Part shown: one piece after another, positions 9,906 to 17,726 of the stretch | Numbering within the stretch: position 1 is the stretch's first letter | Layout: each line of letters starts with the position of its first letter | Source: Kazachstania africana CBS 2517 | Taxonomy: Eukaryota > Ascomycota > Saccharomycetes > Saccharomycetales > Saccharomycetaceae | Direction: 5' to 3' | Assembly: GCF_000304475.1 (NCBI RefSeq) | Contig: NC_018950.1 | Coordinates: 372,001 to 436,000 of the forward strand | DNA: 64,000 bases | The notes under the pieces: generated by a model | What the model was told of the DNA's origin: nothing | What the model saw: the letters and a program-made list of their open reading frames with translations, nothing else | Databases searched by the model: none | Position numbers and translations under genes: made by a program

Positions 9906-10005
9906 TTTGAATCAGAAAAAAAAGGCAATAAAATCGTTATCTGCATCCCCTTCAAAGAAAGGTCGGTACAGGTCTGTGTAAATTTCATTTCTCATCATAA
10001 TCAAA
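9906..10005 (-). ncRNA. snR56: C/D box snoRNA snR56 (guides 18S Gm1428)
   Basis: Read on the minus strand, a terminal stem half TTTGA is followed by C box ATGATGA (plus 9992-9998), a guide CACAGACCTGT (plus 9968-9978), a D'-like CCGA (plus 9963-9966), D box CTGA (plus 9912-9915) and the closing stem half TCAAA. The 11-nt guide is complementary to the 18S segment ACAGGTCTGTG. The fifth base upstream of D' pairs with the first G of AGG, which I take to be G1428. In S. cerevisiae snR56 lies in the matching RPS8A-AAR2 interval, so motif, target and synteny agree. The 100-nt length is close to the roughly 88 nt of the known RNA; ends are approximate. Confidence 0.85.
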
Positions 10006-10219
10006 GAAGTAATATTGATCAATACAATACTACGATAGTGAACTCACTATACAGATTGTTCCTTTGGGCTCTTTCAAAACATAGATTGTAAAGAGTCTAA
10101 TAAATTTTCCTGACTGAAAATGTCGTCTTTATATAAAATTTTCGAAAAAATGTATTTGATGAAAAAAAATAAAAAATTAGAGATGAGCTTAGGTGGAAAA
10201 AAAACGCATACAAGTTTGA

Positions 10220-10227
10220 TTAGGGTT
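10220..10227 (-). promoter_or_regulatory. Tbf1-type site between snR56 and AAR2
   Basis: The plus strand reads TTAGGGTTAGG here. TTAGGGTT is the reverse of the Tbf1 consensus ARCCCTAA. Tbf1 is an established activator of yeast snoRNA genes. The site is about 215 bp upstream of the snR56 5' end and ends about 7 bp before the AAR2 ATG. Confidence 0.6.
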
Positions 10228-10234
10228 AGGAAAT

Positions 10235-11290
10235 ATGAGTGATATACTGATATTAGAGATTCCGAGGGGCTTGACTATTGGAATTGATACATTTTCATTA
10301 GAAGTGAAGGCAAAACAACCGATATATGGGATAAGTAAGATTCCGAGTGGGATTCATGTTATTCATTTTCAACACGATGAGTTGAGGTATGGGTACTGGT
10401 TCACACACGGTAACTTTATAATAAAATGGAATACTGAGACTGAATTGTATGAGATGTGTGAAGAGAAGGATTTAGTGAAGTTCGAGAATTCATTGAACGA
10501 TTATATTTCTAGAAATCTTGTATTGAAATATCCATCCATCGATGAATGGTTTCGATTAATTGAGTATATCGATTGGGTCCAAGTGTGCCATATCATGGGG
10601 GGTAAAGAAAAAGAAGGTGCTACTGTGTTTTATAGTGATTCATCTATGAGCACTGCTGAAGAAACAGAGATATTGAGAAAACGACTCAAGAATAGTAACG
10701 ATGACGATGATAAGATATTTGATTATACTACGGTAAGATTTAAATCTAGAGAAGCTATACGATCTGATCATCAGATGGAAGATTTCTTAGATAAATCGTA
10801 CTATTTCAACGAAATAATAATGAAAAAACGATTTCATGGTAAGATTTCCATGTATCTTGGAGAATTACAATTTGCATATTTGAATAGTATACTATTTGGA
10901 AATTATGGGTCAAGTTTACAATGGCATAATCTAATTGAATTAATTTGTGGATCATCCATTGTTGATACTGAGTACATGAGTAAACTTGATAGTACACTTT
11001 CTGTTGAGCTCAAGATTTTACCGATAGAGTATATCGATATCCTAATAAATGATGATATGTGGATAAGAAGTTTGAATAAATCTTTTCAAAAAGAGAGATT
11101 GCCACTAACGAAAAGAGAAATGCAGTTGAAAAAACCCGAGTTTGTAAATAACTCCAGAGAAGGTGAATCTGAAGAAGAGGAAGATCCATACGATAGAAGT
11201 TTCCTACTACAAGAAGAAGATGATTCAGAAGATGAATACAAACCGACTGTTGTTAGTGGGATATACTACGAAAGATCACGTGATGTATAA
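10235..11290 (+). CDS. AAR2: U5 snRNP assembly factor Aar2
   Basis: Encodes a 351-residue protein matching S. cerevisiae Aar2 (355), the cytoplasmic chaperone that holds Prp8 in the immature U5 snRNP until Brr2 replaces it. Conserved segments include TIGIDTFSLEVK, IHVIHFQHDELRYGYWF, FKSREAIRSDHQMEDFLDKSYY and GELQFAYLNSILFGNYGSSLQWHNL in shorter pieces along the chain. A C-terminal acidic tail (about residues 312-340, with EEEED and EDDSEDE) extends past the part I can align. The gene is at the YBL074C position relative to RPS8 and the SSA gene, while the S. cerevisiae YER duplicate lost it. Confidence 0.93.
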   Translation: MSDILILEIPRGLTIGIDTFSLEVKAKQPIYGISKIPSGIHVIHFQHDELRYGYWFTHGNFIIKWNTETELYEMCEEKDLVKFENSLNDYISRNLVLKYPSIDEWFRLIEYIDWVQVCHIMGGKEKEGATVFYSDSSMSTAEETEILRKRLKNSNDDDDKIFDYTTVRFKSREAIRSDHQMEDFLDKSYYFNEIIMKKRFHGKISMYLGELQFAYLNSILFGNYGSSLQWHNLIELICGSSIVDTEYMSKLDSTLSVELKILPIEYIDILINDDMWIRSLNKSFQKERLPLTKREMQLKKPEFVNNSREGESEEEEDPYDRSFLLQEEDDSEDEYKPTVVSGIYYERSRDV

Positions 11291-11590
11291 AATTGGGAAA
11301 AAAAAAATATATACGTAATTGCAAATTCGATGGCACTCCGAGATGCGATGTGGATGCATTACCCTATGCAAGGCATCTCAACGGGATGCCGTCCTGGCCC
11401 CCAGAAGTGCAGTCCATCCCCCAAACACCACACCTGCAGAGGCAGATATATGTACCGTCTTCTCCGAGGGTAACCCCCCCATCCAGTAGGGGGCAGCAGA
11501 AGGCAATGGAAAAGTTTTGAAGGGGCCGGCGAAGCTGAAAGAAAACCAAAAAAAAACAACCTCAGCGGCTGTTTTGGGCTTCCAGTTGTA

Positions 11591-11613
11591 GAAGGTTATG
11601 GAACAATCTAGAA
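11591..11613 (+). promoter_or_regulatory. Step-type heat-shock element of the SSA gene
   Basis: GAA units occur at 11591, 11601 and 11611, spaced exactly 10 bp apart. This is the step-type arrangement recognised by yeast Hsf1, in which alternate inverted units are missing. It is about 185 bp upstream of the SSA ATG and 70 bp upstream of the TATA box. Confidence 0.75.
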
Positions 11614-11682
11614 GGAGAAAAGTATTGTGATTTATTTACCACAAGGGGATTTGGGAATAAGTGTCAGTGGGACGGCATACTG

Positions 11683-11690
11683 TATATAAG
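11683..11690 (+). promoter_or_regulatory. TATA box of the SSA gene
   Basis: The sequence TATATAAG lies 107 bp upstream of the ATG, downstream of the heat-shock element and AGGGG stress elements (nearest at about 11644-11648). A TATA promoter with HSE and STRE fits an inducible Hsp70 gene such as SSA3 or SSA4. Confidence 0.7.
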
Positions 11691-11796
11691 GAATTGATCT
11701 ATTCTGTTTCATGAGATACCATGTAGTATCTTTCTTATATTCGTTTCTCTTATATTATTCTCTTATTACAACCATACACAAACTATTAGATAGATA

Positions 11797-13743
11797 ATGT
11801 CAAAAGCTGTCGGTATAGATTTAGGTACAACTTATTCGTGTGTAGCTCATTTCACCAACGATCGTGTGGAAATTATTGCAAACGATCAGGGTAATAGAAC
11901 TACTCCATCATACGTAGCATTTACTGATACAGAAAGATTGATTGGTGATGCCGCAAAGAATCAAGCTGCAATTAACCCTCCAAACACTGTTTTTGATGCA
12001 AAGAGATTAATTGGTCGTAAATTCGATGATCCAGAAGTTACGAATGATGCTAAACATTTCCCATTTAAAGTCATCTCCAAGGAAGGTAAACCTGTAGTGG
12101 AAGTAGAATATAAAGGTGAAAGAAAAACTTTCACTCCAGAAGAAATCTCTTCAATGGTCCTAACTAAAATGAAGGAAACTGCTGAAAATTACTTAGGTAC
12201 AAAAGTTAATGACGCCGTTGTCACCGTTCCTGCCTATTTTAACGATTCTCAAAGACAAGCAACAAAGGATGCAGGTACAATTGCAGGTTTAAACGTCTTA
12301 AGAATCATTAATGAACCAACTGCAGCTGCAATTGCTTACGGTTTAGATAAAGATACCAAACATGAACATAACGTTCTGATTTTTGATTTAGGTGGTGGTA
12401 CTTTCGATGTCTCCTTATTATCCATCGATGAAGGTATTTTTGAAGTTAAAGCTACTGCTGGTGATACTCATTTAGGTGGTGAAGATTTTGATAACAGATT
12501 AGTTTCTCATTTAGCCAACGAATTTAAGAGGAAAAATAAGAAAGATATTACTACTAATCAAAGATCATTGAGAAGATTAAGAACCGCTGCTGAAAGGGCT
12601 AAAAGAGCCCTATCATCCTCTTCTCAGACTTCTATTGAAATTGACTCATTGTATGAAGGTATTGATTTCTATACTTCACTTACAAGGGCTAGATTTGAAG
12701 AATTATGTGCTGATTTGTTTAGATCCACTTTAGAACCAGTAGAAAGGGTATTAAGAGATTCTAAATTAGATAAATCTCAAATTAATGAAATTGTCTTAGT
12801 TGGTGGTTCGACAAGAATTCCAAAAGTCCAAAAATTGGTCACTGATTTCTTTAATGGTAAAGAACCAAATAGAACAATCAATCCAGATGAAGCTGTTGCT
12901 TATGGTGCTGCTGTTCAAGCCGCTATCTTAACAGGTGATCAGTCGACAAAGACACAAGATTTGTTACTACTGGATGTTGCTCCATTATCATTAGGTATTG
13001 AAACTGCAGGCGGTATAATGACTAAATTGATTCCAAGAAATTCTACAATTCCAACAAAGAAATCAGAAACTTTCTCAACTTATGCTGATAATCAACCAGG
13101 TGTATTGATTCAAGTTTATGAAGGTGAAAGAACGAGAACTAAAGATAATAATATTTTAGGTAAATTCGAATTATCTGGTATTCCTCCTGCTCCAAGAGGT
13201 GTTCCACAAATTGAAGTCACTTTTGATATTGATGCAAATGGTATCTTAAACGTTTCTGCGATAGAAAAAGGTACAGGTAAATCAAATAAGATTACTATTA
13301 CAAATGATAAAGGTAGGTTATCAAAAGAAGATATAGAACAAATGGTTTCAGAAGCTGAAAAATTCAAAGCTGAAGATGAAAGGGAAGCTGAACGTGTTCA
13401 AGCAAAGAATCAATTAGAATCCTATGCATTCTCGTTGAAAAATAGCATCTCTGAAGCTGCCTTTAAAGAGAAAGTTGGCGAAGAAGACTTTAAAAAATTG
13501 GAAGAAGCTTCTAAGGAAACAATCGACTGGTTAGATGCATCTCAAGCTGCTTCTACAGAAGAGTATCAAGACAAACAAAAAGAATTGGAAGGTATTGCAA
13601 ATCCAATTATGACTAAGTTTTATGGTGCTGGAGGATCAATGCCAGGTGCGGGTGGTCCAATGCCAGGTGCAGGTGGCCCAATGCCAGGTGCAGGCCCAAC
13701 AGGTGGTGCTGATTCAGGCCCAACGGTTGAAGAAGTTGACTGA
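11797..13743 (+). CDS. SSA3: Inducible cytosolic Hsp70 (Ssa3/Ssa4 type)
   Basis: Encodes a 648-residue cytosolic Hsp70 that uses ATP cycling to fold new and damaged proteins with Hsp40 and Sse partners. The nucleotide-binding domain (about 1-383) carries [37 protein letters not shown] and [12 protein letters not shown]. The substrate-binding domain follows, then a lid, a Gly/Met/Pro-rich linker with repeated GGPMPGA, and the EEVD tail that binds TPR co-chaperones. Length matches Ssa3 (649) and Ssa4 (642). Heat-shock and stress elements upstream support the inducible class rather than SSA1/2. Its neighbours come from both S. cerevisiae loci (AAR2 as at SSA3, RTT105 as at SSA4), so the duplicate name is a choice. 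Confidence 0.96.
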   Translation: MSKAVGIDLGTTYSCVAHFTNDRVEIIANDQGNRTTPSYVAFTDTERLIGDAAKNQAAINPPNTVFDAKRLIGRKFDDPEVTNDAKHFPFKVISKEGKPVVEVEYKGERKTFTPEEISSMVLTKMKETAENYLGTKVNDAVVTVPAYFNDSQRQATKDAGTIAGLNVLRIINEPTAAAIAYGLDKDTKHEHNVLIFDLGGGTFDVSLLSIDEGIFEVKATAGDTHLGGEDFDNRLVSHLANEFKRKNKKDITTNQRSLRRLRTAAERAKRALSSSSQTSIEIDSLYEGIDFYTSLTRARFEELCADLFRSTLEPVERVLRDSKLDKSQINEIVLVGGSTRIPKVQKLVTDFFNGKEPNRTINPDEAVAYGAAVQAAILTGDQSTKTQDLLLLDVAPLSLGIETAGGIMTKLIPRNSTIPTKKSETFSTYADNQPGVLIQVYEGERTRTKDNNILGKFELSGIPPAPRGVPQIEVTFDIDANGILNVSAIEKGTGKSNKITITNDKGRLSKEDIEQMVSEAEKFKAEDEREAERVQAKNQLESYAFSLKNSISEAAFKEKVGEEDFKKLEEASKETIDWLDASQAASTEEYQDKQKELEGIANPIMTKFYGAGGSMPGAGGPMPGAGGPMPGAGPTGGADSGPTVEEVD

Positions 13744-14091
13744 AAATCTCGATATATATTTTCATTTTTATTTCCCTCTCGTCTAACTTCTTCTTCTACT
13801 TCAGTTTCTTTCTCTACACGATTGTGCGTTTTACAAAAAGGTAATGAAATGATATATACAGCAACTATCTAAACTATTAAATGTTATATAAAACAAATAG
13901 TTGATTAAATGCCATCATTGAAACCAAAGATTTCCACGCGTCATTTCTTCTTATTTTCCGCGATGTCCTAATTTATTATACGTGATGATATGGCAAAAAA
14001 GGAATTGAAGAAAATGATACAATCTACCTCAAGGAAACCTGCCCCATCGTCACCATATCTGCCTGCTTCTTACCCTTCTAGAGGCTGAAAT
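13744..14091. other. Intergenic region SSA-RTT105
   Basis: This 348-bp segment contains the SSA 3' UTR and the RTT105 promoter. It has an ACGCGT box at about 13936-13941 and no open frame of interest. The ACGCGT could give RTT105 late-G1 expression, which would fit an RPA chaperone, but this is an inference from one motif. Confidence 0.5.
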
Positions 14092-14631
14092 ATGGCAGAA
14101 CAGAATAGTACCCATGATTTTGAAACTTCGCTCAACAACATGGAACCCAATATGAATATACCGTCTGATCCTCCAGAACCATCTTTAAGTGAGCAAACAA
14201 CGCCTCAAAAGACAGCCAGTAACTCTGAACTGAGTAGTAGTGCACCAAGATCGATAGTGGGCGATATCATATCGAATAGGTCCAAAAAATCTTCGTTCCC
14301 CACGTCATCTCCTATATTTAATAACGAAAAGAAAGCAGCGCAACGCAATAGAACTAGACAATCAAGAAGAGAAACATCTACTCTACAGAAAAGGGGTGGA
14401 TTGGACGCAATGGAGAAGTTCATAATGGAAAGTGAGCAAAGAGACGAGATGGAGAACTTGAATTTGCAGGCAATGAACCATTCTATCCCCTTTGATCACA
14501 TCACTACACTGGAAGAAGAACAACGAGAACAAATCGAGCTTGAAGATGATGATTTGCTACAGTTTATAGAACACAGAGAGGAATATGAACGTGAATTAGA
14601 GCAACTGTTGAGTGAGTTTTCTGTCACGTGA
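14092..14631 (+). CDS. RTT105: Probable Rtt105, RPA chaperone
   Basis: Encodes a 179-residue, mostly disordered protein: a Ser/Thr/Pro-rich N-terminal half, a basic patch (AAQRNRTRQSRRE, about residues 83-95) and a strongly acidic helical C-terminus (about 135-175). The S. cerevisiae Rtt105 (208 residues) is a chaperone that delivers replication protein A to the nucleus and to single-stranded DNA, and restrains Ty1 mobility. The name rests mainly on position just after the SSA gene, as YER103W-YER104W, and on general composition. I do not recognise a diagnostic motif. An upstream MCB is compatible with a replication role. Confidence 0.65.
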   Translation: MAEQNSTHDFETSLNNMEPNMNIPSDPPEPSLSEQTTPQKTASNSELSSSAPRSIVGDIISNRSKKSSFPTSSPIFNNEKKAAQRNRTRQSRRETSTLQKRGGLDAMEKFIMESEQRDEMENLNLQAMNHSIPFDHITTLEEEQREQIELEDDDLLQFIEHREEYERELEQLLSEFSVT

Positions 14632-14793
14632 AAATCACATGTAATGTTCACTTTTATTTTTTTTTTTTGGCCTTCTCCCTCACGATTAAGGGAAAATGGA
14701 TGATTAATAGAGAGGAAAGCATCCCAAAGATTTTGGTTTTAACGATACTATTAAGGAGGTTACACAACTACAAAGACTAAAACTAATATTACG

Positions 14794-15153
14794 ATGAGGT
14801 CTAGTTTTAAAACAGAGTTTGATTTTGAAAAGAGGAAAGCTGAAGCTGAGAGGATAACAAGCAGGTTCAAGAATAGAATCCCAGTTATATGTGAGAAAGC
14901 TGAAAAGTCTGACGTACCAGAAATTGATAAGAGGAAATATTTAGTACCTGATGACTTGACTGTTGGTCAGTTTATCTACGTTATAAGAAAAAGGATTCTT
15001 CTACCACCGGAAAAGGCGATATTCATATTTGTAAATGATACTCTACCTCCAACAGCGGCTCTAATGTCTACTGTATACCAAGAACATAAGGACATGGATG
15101 GGTTCCTGTACGTTACTTATTCTGGCGAAAACACTTTCGGTAATGCGTTATAG
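14794..15153 (+). CDS. ATG8: Autophagy ubiquitin-like protein Atg8
   Basis: Encodes the 119-residue ubiquitin-like modifier conjugated to phosphatidylethanolamine on autophagosomal membranes by Atg7 and Atg3. The hallmark [26 protein letters not shown] and [14 protein letters not shown] segments are present, and the chain is nearly identical to S. cerevisiae Atg8. The conjugating glycine is residue 116 (ENTFG). It is followed by three residues, NAL, for Atg4 to remove, whereas S. cerevisiae has a single arginine. The locus corresponds to YBL078C. In S. cerevisiae ATG8 lies on the YBL duplicate and RTT105 on the YER duplicate; here they are adjacent. Confidence 0.98.
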   Translation: MRSSFKTEFDFEKRKAEAERITSRFKNRIPVICEKAEKSDVPEIDKRKYLVPDDLTVGQFIYVIRKRILLPPEKAIFIFVNDTLPPTAALMSTVYQEHKDMDGFLYVTYSGENTFGNAL

Positions 15154-15241
15154 CATGACATTAATGGTGGAACATATTTCATATAACATTCACGAGAAGG
15201 TTTTCCAAACCTAGTCCCGATTTCTTCCCCCCCTATATATG

Positions 15242-15250
15242 GTCACAAAT
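15242..15250 (+). promoter_or_regulatory. Ndt80 site (MSE) 1 upstream of MAM1
   Basis: GTCACAAAT matches the middle sporulation element gNCRCAAAW at every position. It is about 190 bp upstream of the MAM1 ATG. Confidence 0.65.
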
Positions 15251-15382
15251 AGTTATATAAAACTTAAATTAAAAGAAAATAACACATTTTTTGAAGCATT
15301 TAGTAGTTTCCCACTATATATCTTTTCGATTCATCATGGTTTAGAGCTTTTTCTACAGCTTAAAAATTCTATATCTCGATGC

Positions 15383-15391
15383 GTCACAAAA
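15383..15391 (+). promoter_or_regulatory. Ndt80 site (MSE) 2 upstream of MAM1
   Basis: GTCACAAAA is a second perfect match to gNCRCAAAW, about 50 bp upstream of the MAM1 ATG and in the same orientation as the first. Confidence 0.65.
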
Positions 15392-15434
15392 GCTACTTTA
15401 GTGCAAAACGTCAGTGCAAAACTACCAGTAAGCC

Positions 15435-16298
15435 ATGAAGGATCATACTAACAAGTATAGAGCTATGAAGGTAAAGAAAAGAAGCTCAAATGGAGGGCCA
15501 TTGCATACAATTGATAATAATGTACCAGTGAAGAAGAGAAACCTGTCAAATAAAAATTCGTTAATATTACAAGAATTTGAAGAAAAACAGTCAGATGACG
15601 ACTGCGTTCCTGCCAGACTAGATAGTGACATGGCTGAATATCAGAAGTTACAGGAATTACAATATCTACAAAATTCTATGCAGGATGCAAATGTCAGTTC
15701 CCATGGAACGAACATTTTACCGTTAAATAAGAGAACATTAAAACAATTACAAACCCAAATATTTCAGTTAGAAACATCAAAGTTCGATTGTTCACATTTT
15801 CTTTGTAGTAAAGCAAATATGGAAACGATCGAGTTTTCAAGATTATGGTTCTTATTTGAACTAGAAATGAGTTACGACGGGAAAATAAACTTAAGAAATG
15901 ATTGCTACTATAATAAAGTTTATTTCACCCTAGACAACCATTGGGAGCAAAGTAACTGTCTCGCTCTCGAACACAATAAAGGATATCCAATTATTCCCCT
16001 GGCACAACTATTGATACCCAAATTAGACTTCGAACCAAGTCGTATCGATGATCTAGACGTTTATATGGAAACCGTTATCGACAATTCGCTCTTGGCCCCA
16101 AGGAAAAAGAAAATTCCACCAACGCTATTATTTCAAAGGAATGTAATCGACATCTTTGAAGATGTGCCCCCAATTGATACCAAAAATATTTTACGTAACG
16201 ATTCAACTTCTTTTACGAGTTCAACTAAATCTGAGAATGATCAAAAAAATATCAACAAGGAATTTTTGAACTCTAGAAAAGTTAGGTATTTCGAATGA
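15435..16298 (+). CDS. MAM1: Monopolin subunit Mam1
   Basis: Encodes a 287-residue homologue of Mam1 (302 residues), the meiosis-specific monopolin subunit. Mam1 clamps sister kinetochores together with Csm1-Lrs4 and Hrr25 so that sisters co-orient in meiosis I. The strongest similarity is a Cys-containing block around residues 115-145 (DCSHFLCSKAN, then FSRLWFLFELEMS), the known Hrr25- and Csm1-binding region. A further conserved piece is PIIPLAQLLIPK. The rest is poorly conserved and basic. Position between ATG8/RTT105 and GLE2 equals YER106W. Two perfect Ndt80 sites upstream predict meiotic induction. S. cerevisiae has NUP157 between RTT105 and MAM1; it is absent here. Confidence 0.93.
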   Translation: MKDHTNKYRAMKVKKRSSNGGPLHTIDNNVPVKKRNLSNKNSLILQEFEEKQSDDDCVPARLDSDMAEYQKLQELQYLQNSMQDANVSSHGTNILPLNKRTLKQLQTQIFQLETSKFDCSHFLCSKANMETIEFSRLWFLFELEMSYDGKINLRNDCYYNKVYFTLDNHWEQSNCLALEHNKGYPIIPLAQLLIPKLDFEPSRIDDLDVYMETVIDNSLLAPRKKKIPPTLLFQRNVIDIFEDVPPIDTKNILRNDSTSFTSSTKSENDQKNINKEFLNSRKVRYFE

Positions 16299-16462
16299 GA
16301 TTATTGATATTGAATTATCTCACCTTATAAATAAATCTGTAGTGTTCTTAAAATCACAAACGCGTATATCATTACATTAAATTTGATACTGATATAAATA
16401 TCCTACAATGCTATTACTAAGTATTTCTTCTTCCAAGTCTATTATTTCATATTTGACGCCTA

Positions 16463-17554
16463 CTACTTCTTCCTCTTTTCTTTGACCTCATCGTCCGTCG
16501 TAGGATGCAGCCTAATAACATTAGGATAATCTGGTCTGTTAGCCATATGGCCTTGGTGCCAATCATAACTTAATGCAATAGCTAGAACAGAACCATTTCT
16601 GTTGAAATTTACTACAGGAATAGATGCATTCAATGACGGGAAACCTCTCAACCTGTGCCTATGATCTTTATCCCAGAAATGGAATGAACCATCACTACCC
16701 GCAGTTACAAAAGTGCCGTATATTGGATGGAAAGCTATACTATTAACAGAGTAAACGATTGTTTGACCTTGAGCACCTGCTGCCCTAGTAGTACTATTCT
16801 GTCTATGACATTTGAACGAGAATCCTGACTTCTTTTGTACTTCATCATCAACGTATCTTATTGCACATCTACCTTCGACCGAACCAATTGCATACCCATC
16901 ACCTTGGTTATAACATGCAACAACCCTAGTTTGCCATTTTAAAGGCGATTGCGTTGCTTTAAATATCGTCGTCGGATTATTGAGGTTGATTATGGCAATA
17001 TGTTTTTCTGCTGTTCCTACAACAAGTAATTGTTGCTTATTATCCATTGTATATACCCTATCAGGCATCATCATCGTCGATATTGGAGTTGGTTGTCTAA
17101 GATCCCAGTATTTTATAGTCTTATCCCATGAACCTGTGACCAAACATTCTTGATTTGTAGGACCGCAATTGACGAATCTCAATGTCTTCACCGGACCATC
17201 ATGGTTCCCTACTTGTTGCGCTTGTCCACTTGCTACGTCAAACAGTTTTACGGTATTATCACATGCACCGGATGCTACTTTTGTTCCATCACTGCTCCAT
17301 CTTGTGCATAAAACAGGTCCTGCATGGTCATATTGTGAACGACCCTGGGCAACACCATTTTGGACATCCCAAATTCTAACTTTACCGTCCCAGGAACTTA
17401 CTGCGAATAGAAAATCCCGTTGGGAAGAGAATGCAATATCACTAATCGAATCTTCTGCTGGGTTTGGTATCACTATATCATTCGCCAAATCCTTCTCCGT
17501 TGCCATTGTAAGACTTGTTCCCGTTGAAGTGCTCGACCGTTGAAAAAAGGACAT
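16463..17554 (-). CDS. GLE2: mRNA export factor Gle2 (Rae1), WD40
   Basis: Encodes a 363-residue seven-bladed WD40 protein of the nuclear pore that binds Nup116 and supports poly(A) RNA export. It aligns end to end with S. cerevisiae Gle2 (365), including the opening [57 protein letters not shown] and the basic end EVKEKRKK. I chose the ATG at 17554 because it matches the known N-terminus; an extension to 17566 would start with TTG. Converges with MAM1 and is followed upstream by FLO8, as in YER106W-YER109C. Confidence 0.97.
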   Translation of the reverse strand: MSFFQRSSTSTGTSLTMATEKDLANDIVIPNPAEDSISDIAFSSQRDFLFAVSSWDGKVRIWDVQNGVAQGRSQYDHAGPVLCTRWSSDGTKVASGACDNTVKLFDVASGQAQQVGNHDGPVKTLRFVNCGPTNQECLVTGSWDKTIKYWDLRQPTPISTMMMPDRVYTMDNKQQLLVVGTAEKHIAIINLNNPTTIFKATQSPLKWQTRVVACYNQGDGYAIGSVEGRCAIRYVDDEVQKKSGFSFKCHRQNSTTRAAGAQGQTIVYSVNSIAFHPIYGTFVTAGSDGSFHFWDKDHRHRLRGFPSLNASIPVVNFNRNGSVLAIALSYDWHQGHMANRPDYPNVIRLHPTTDDEVKEKRKK

Positions 17555-17726
17555 ACTGCTATTCAATCAATACCACTCTATTTAGATATACTAGTCCATG
17601 TTACTTAACCTGGAAGCTCTACTCTACTTTTTATTTTTGAAATATTATAACGTTTTCGTCGTATAAAAGTATAAGAAGTTTGATATGATCTTATATAAAT
17701 AGTTACAAAATGGAATATTACGTATA

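Larger units (their letters stand above)
9674..10234. other. Intergenic region RPS8-AAR2 holding snR56
   Basis: The gap contains the RPS8 3' UTR, a C/D snoRNA on the minus strand (9906-10005) and a Tbf1-type site (10220-10227) next to the AAR2 ATG. An 82-codon minus-strand open frame (9740-9988) overlaps the snoRNA and is spurious. Confidence 0.7.
11291..11796. other. Promoter region of the SSA gene
   Basis: This 506-bp region is richer in GC than its surroundings, with a C7 run (about 11474-11480) and G-rich patches. It holds a step-type heat-shock element (11591-11613), three AGGGG stress elements (about 11488, 11521 and 11644) and a TATA box (11683-11690). Open frames of 61-75 codons inside it on both strands overlap each other and are not called. 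Confidence 0.7.

Noticed and set aside
9740..9988. 82-codon minus-strand open frame downstream of RPS8
   Set aside because: It overlaps the snR56 snoRNA on the same strand, and its sequence is explained by that RNA.
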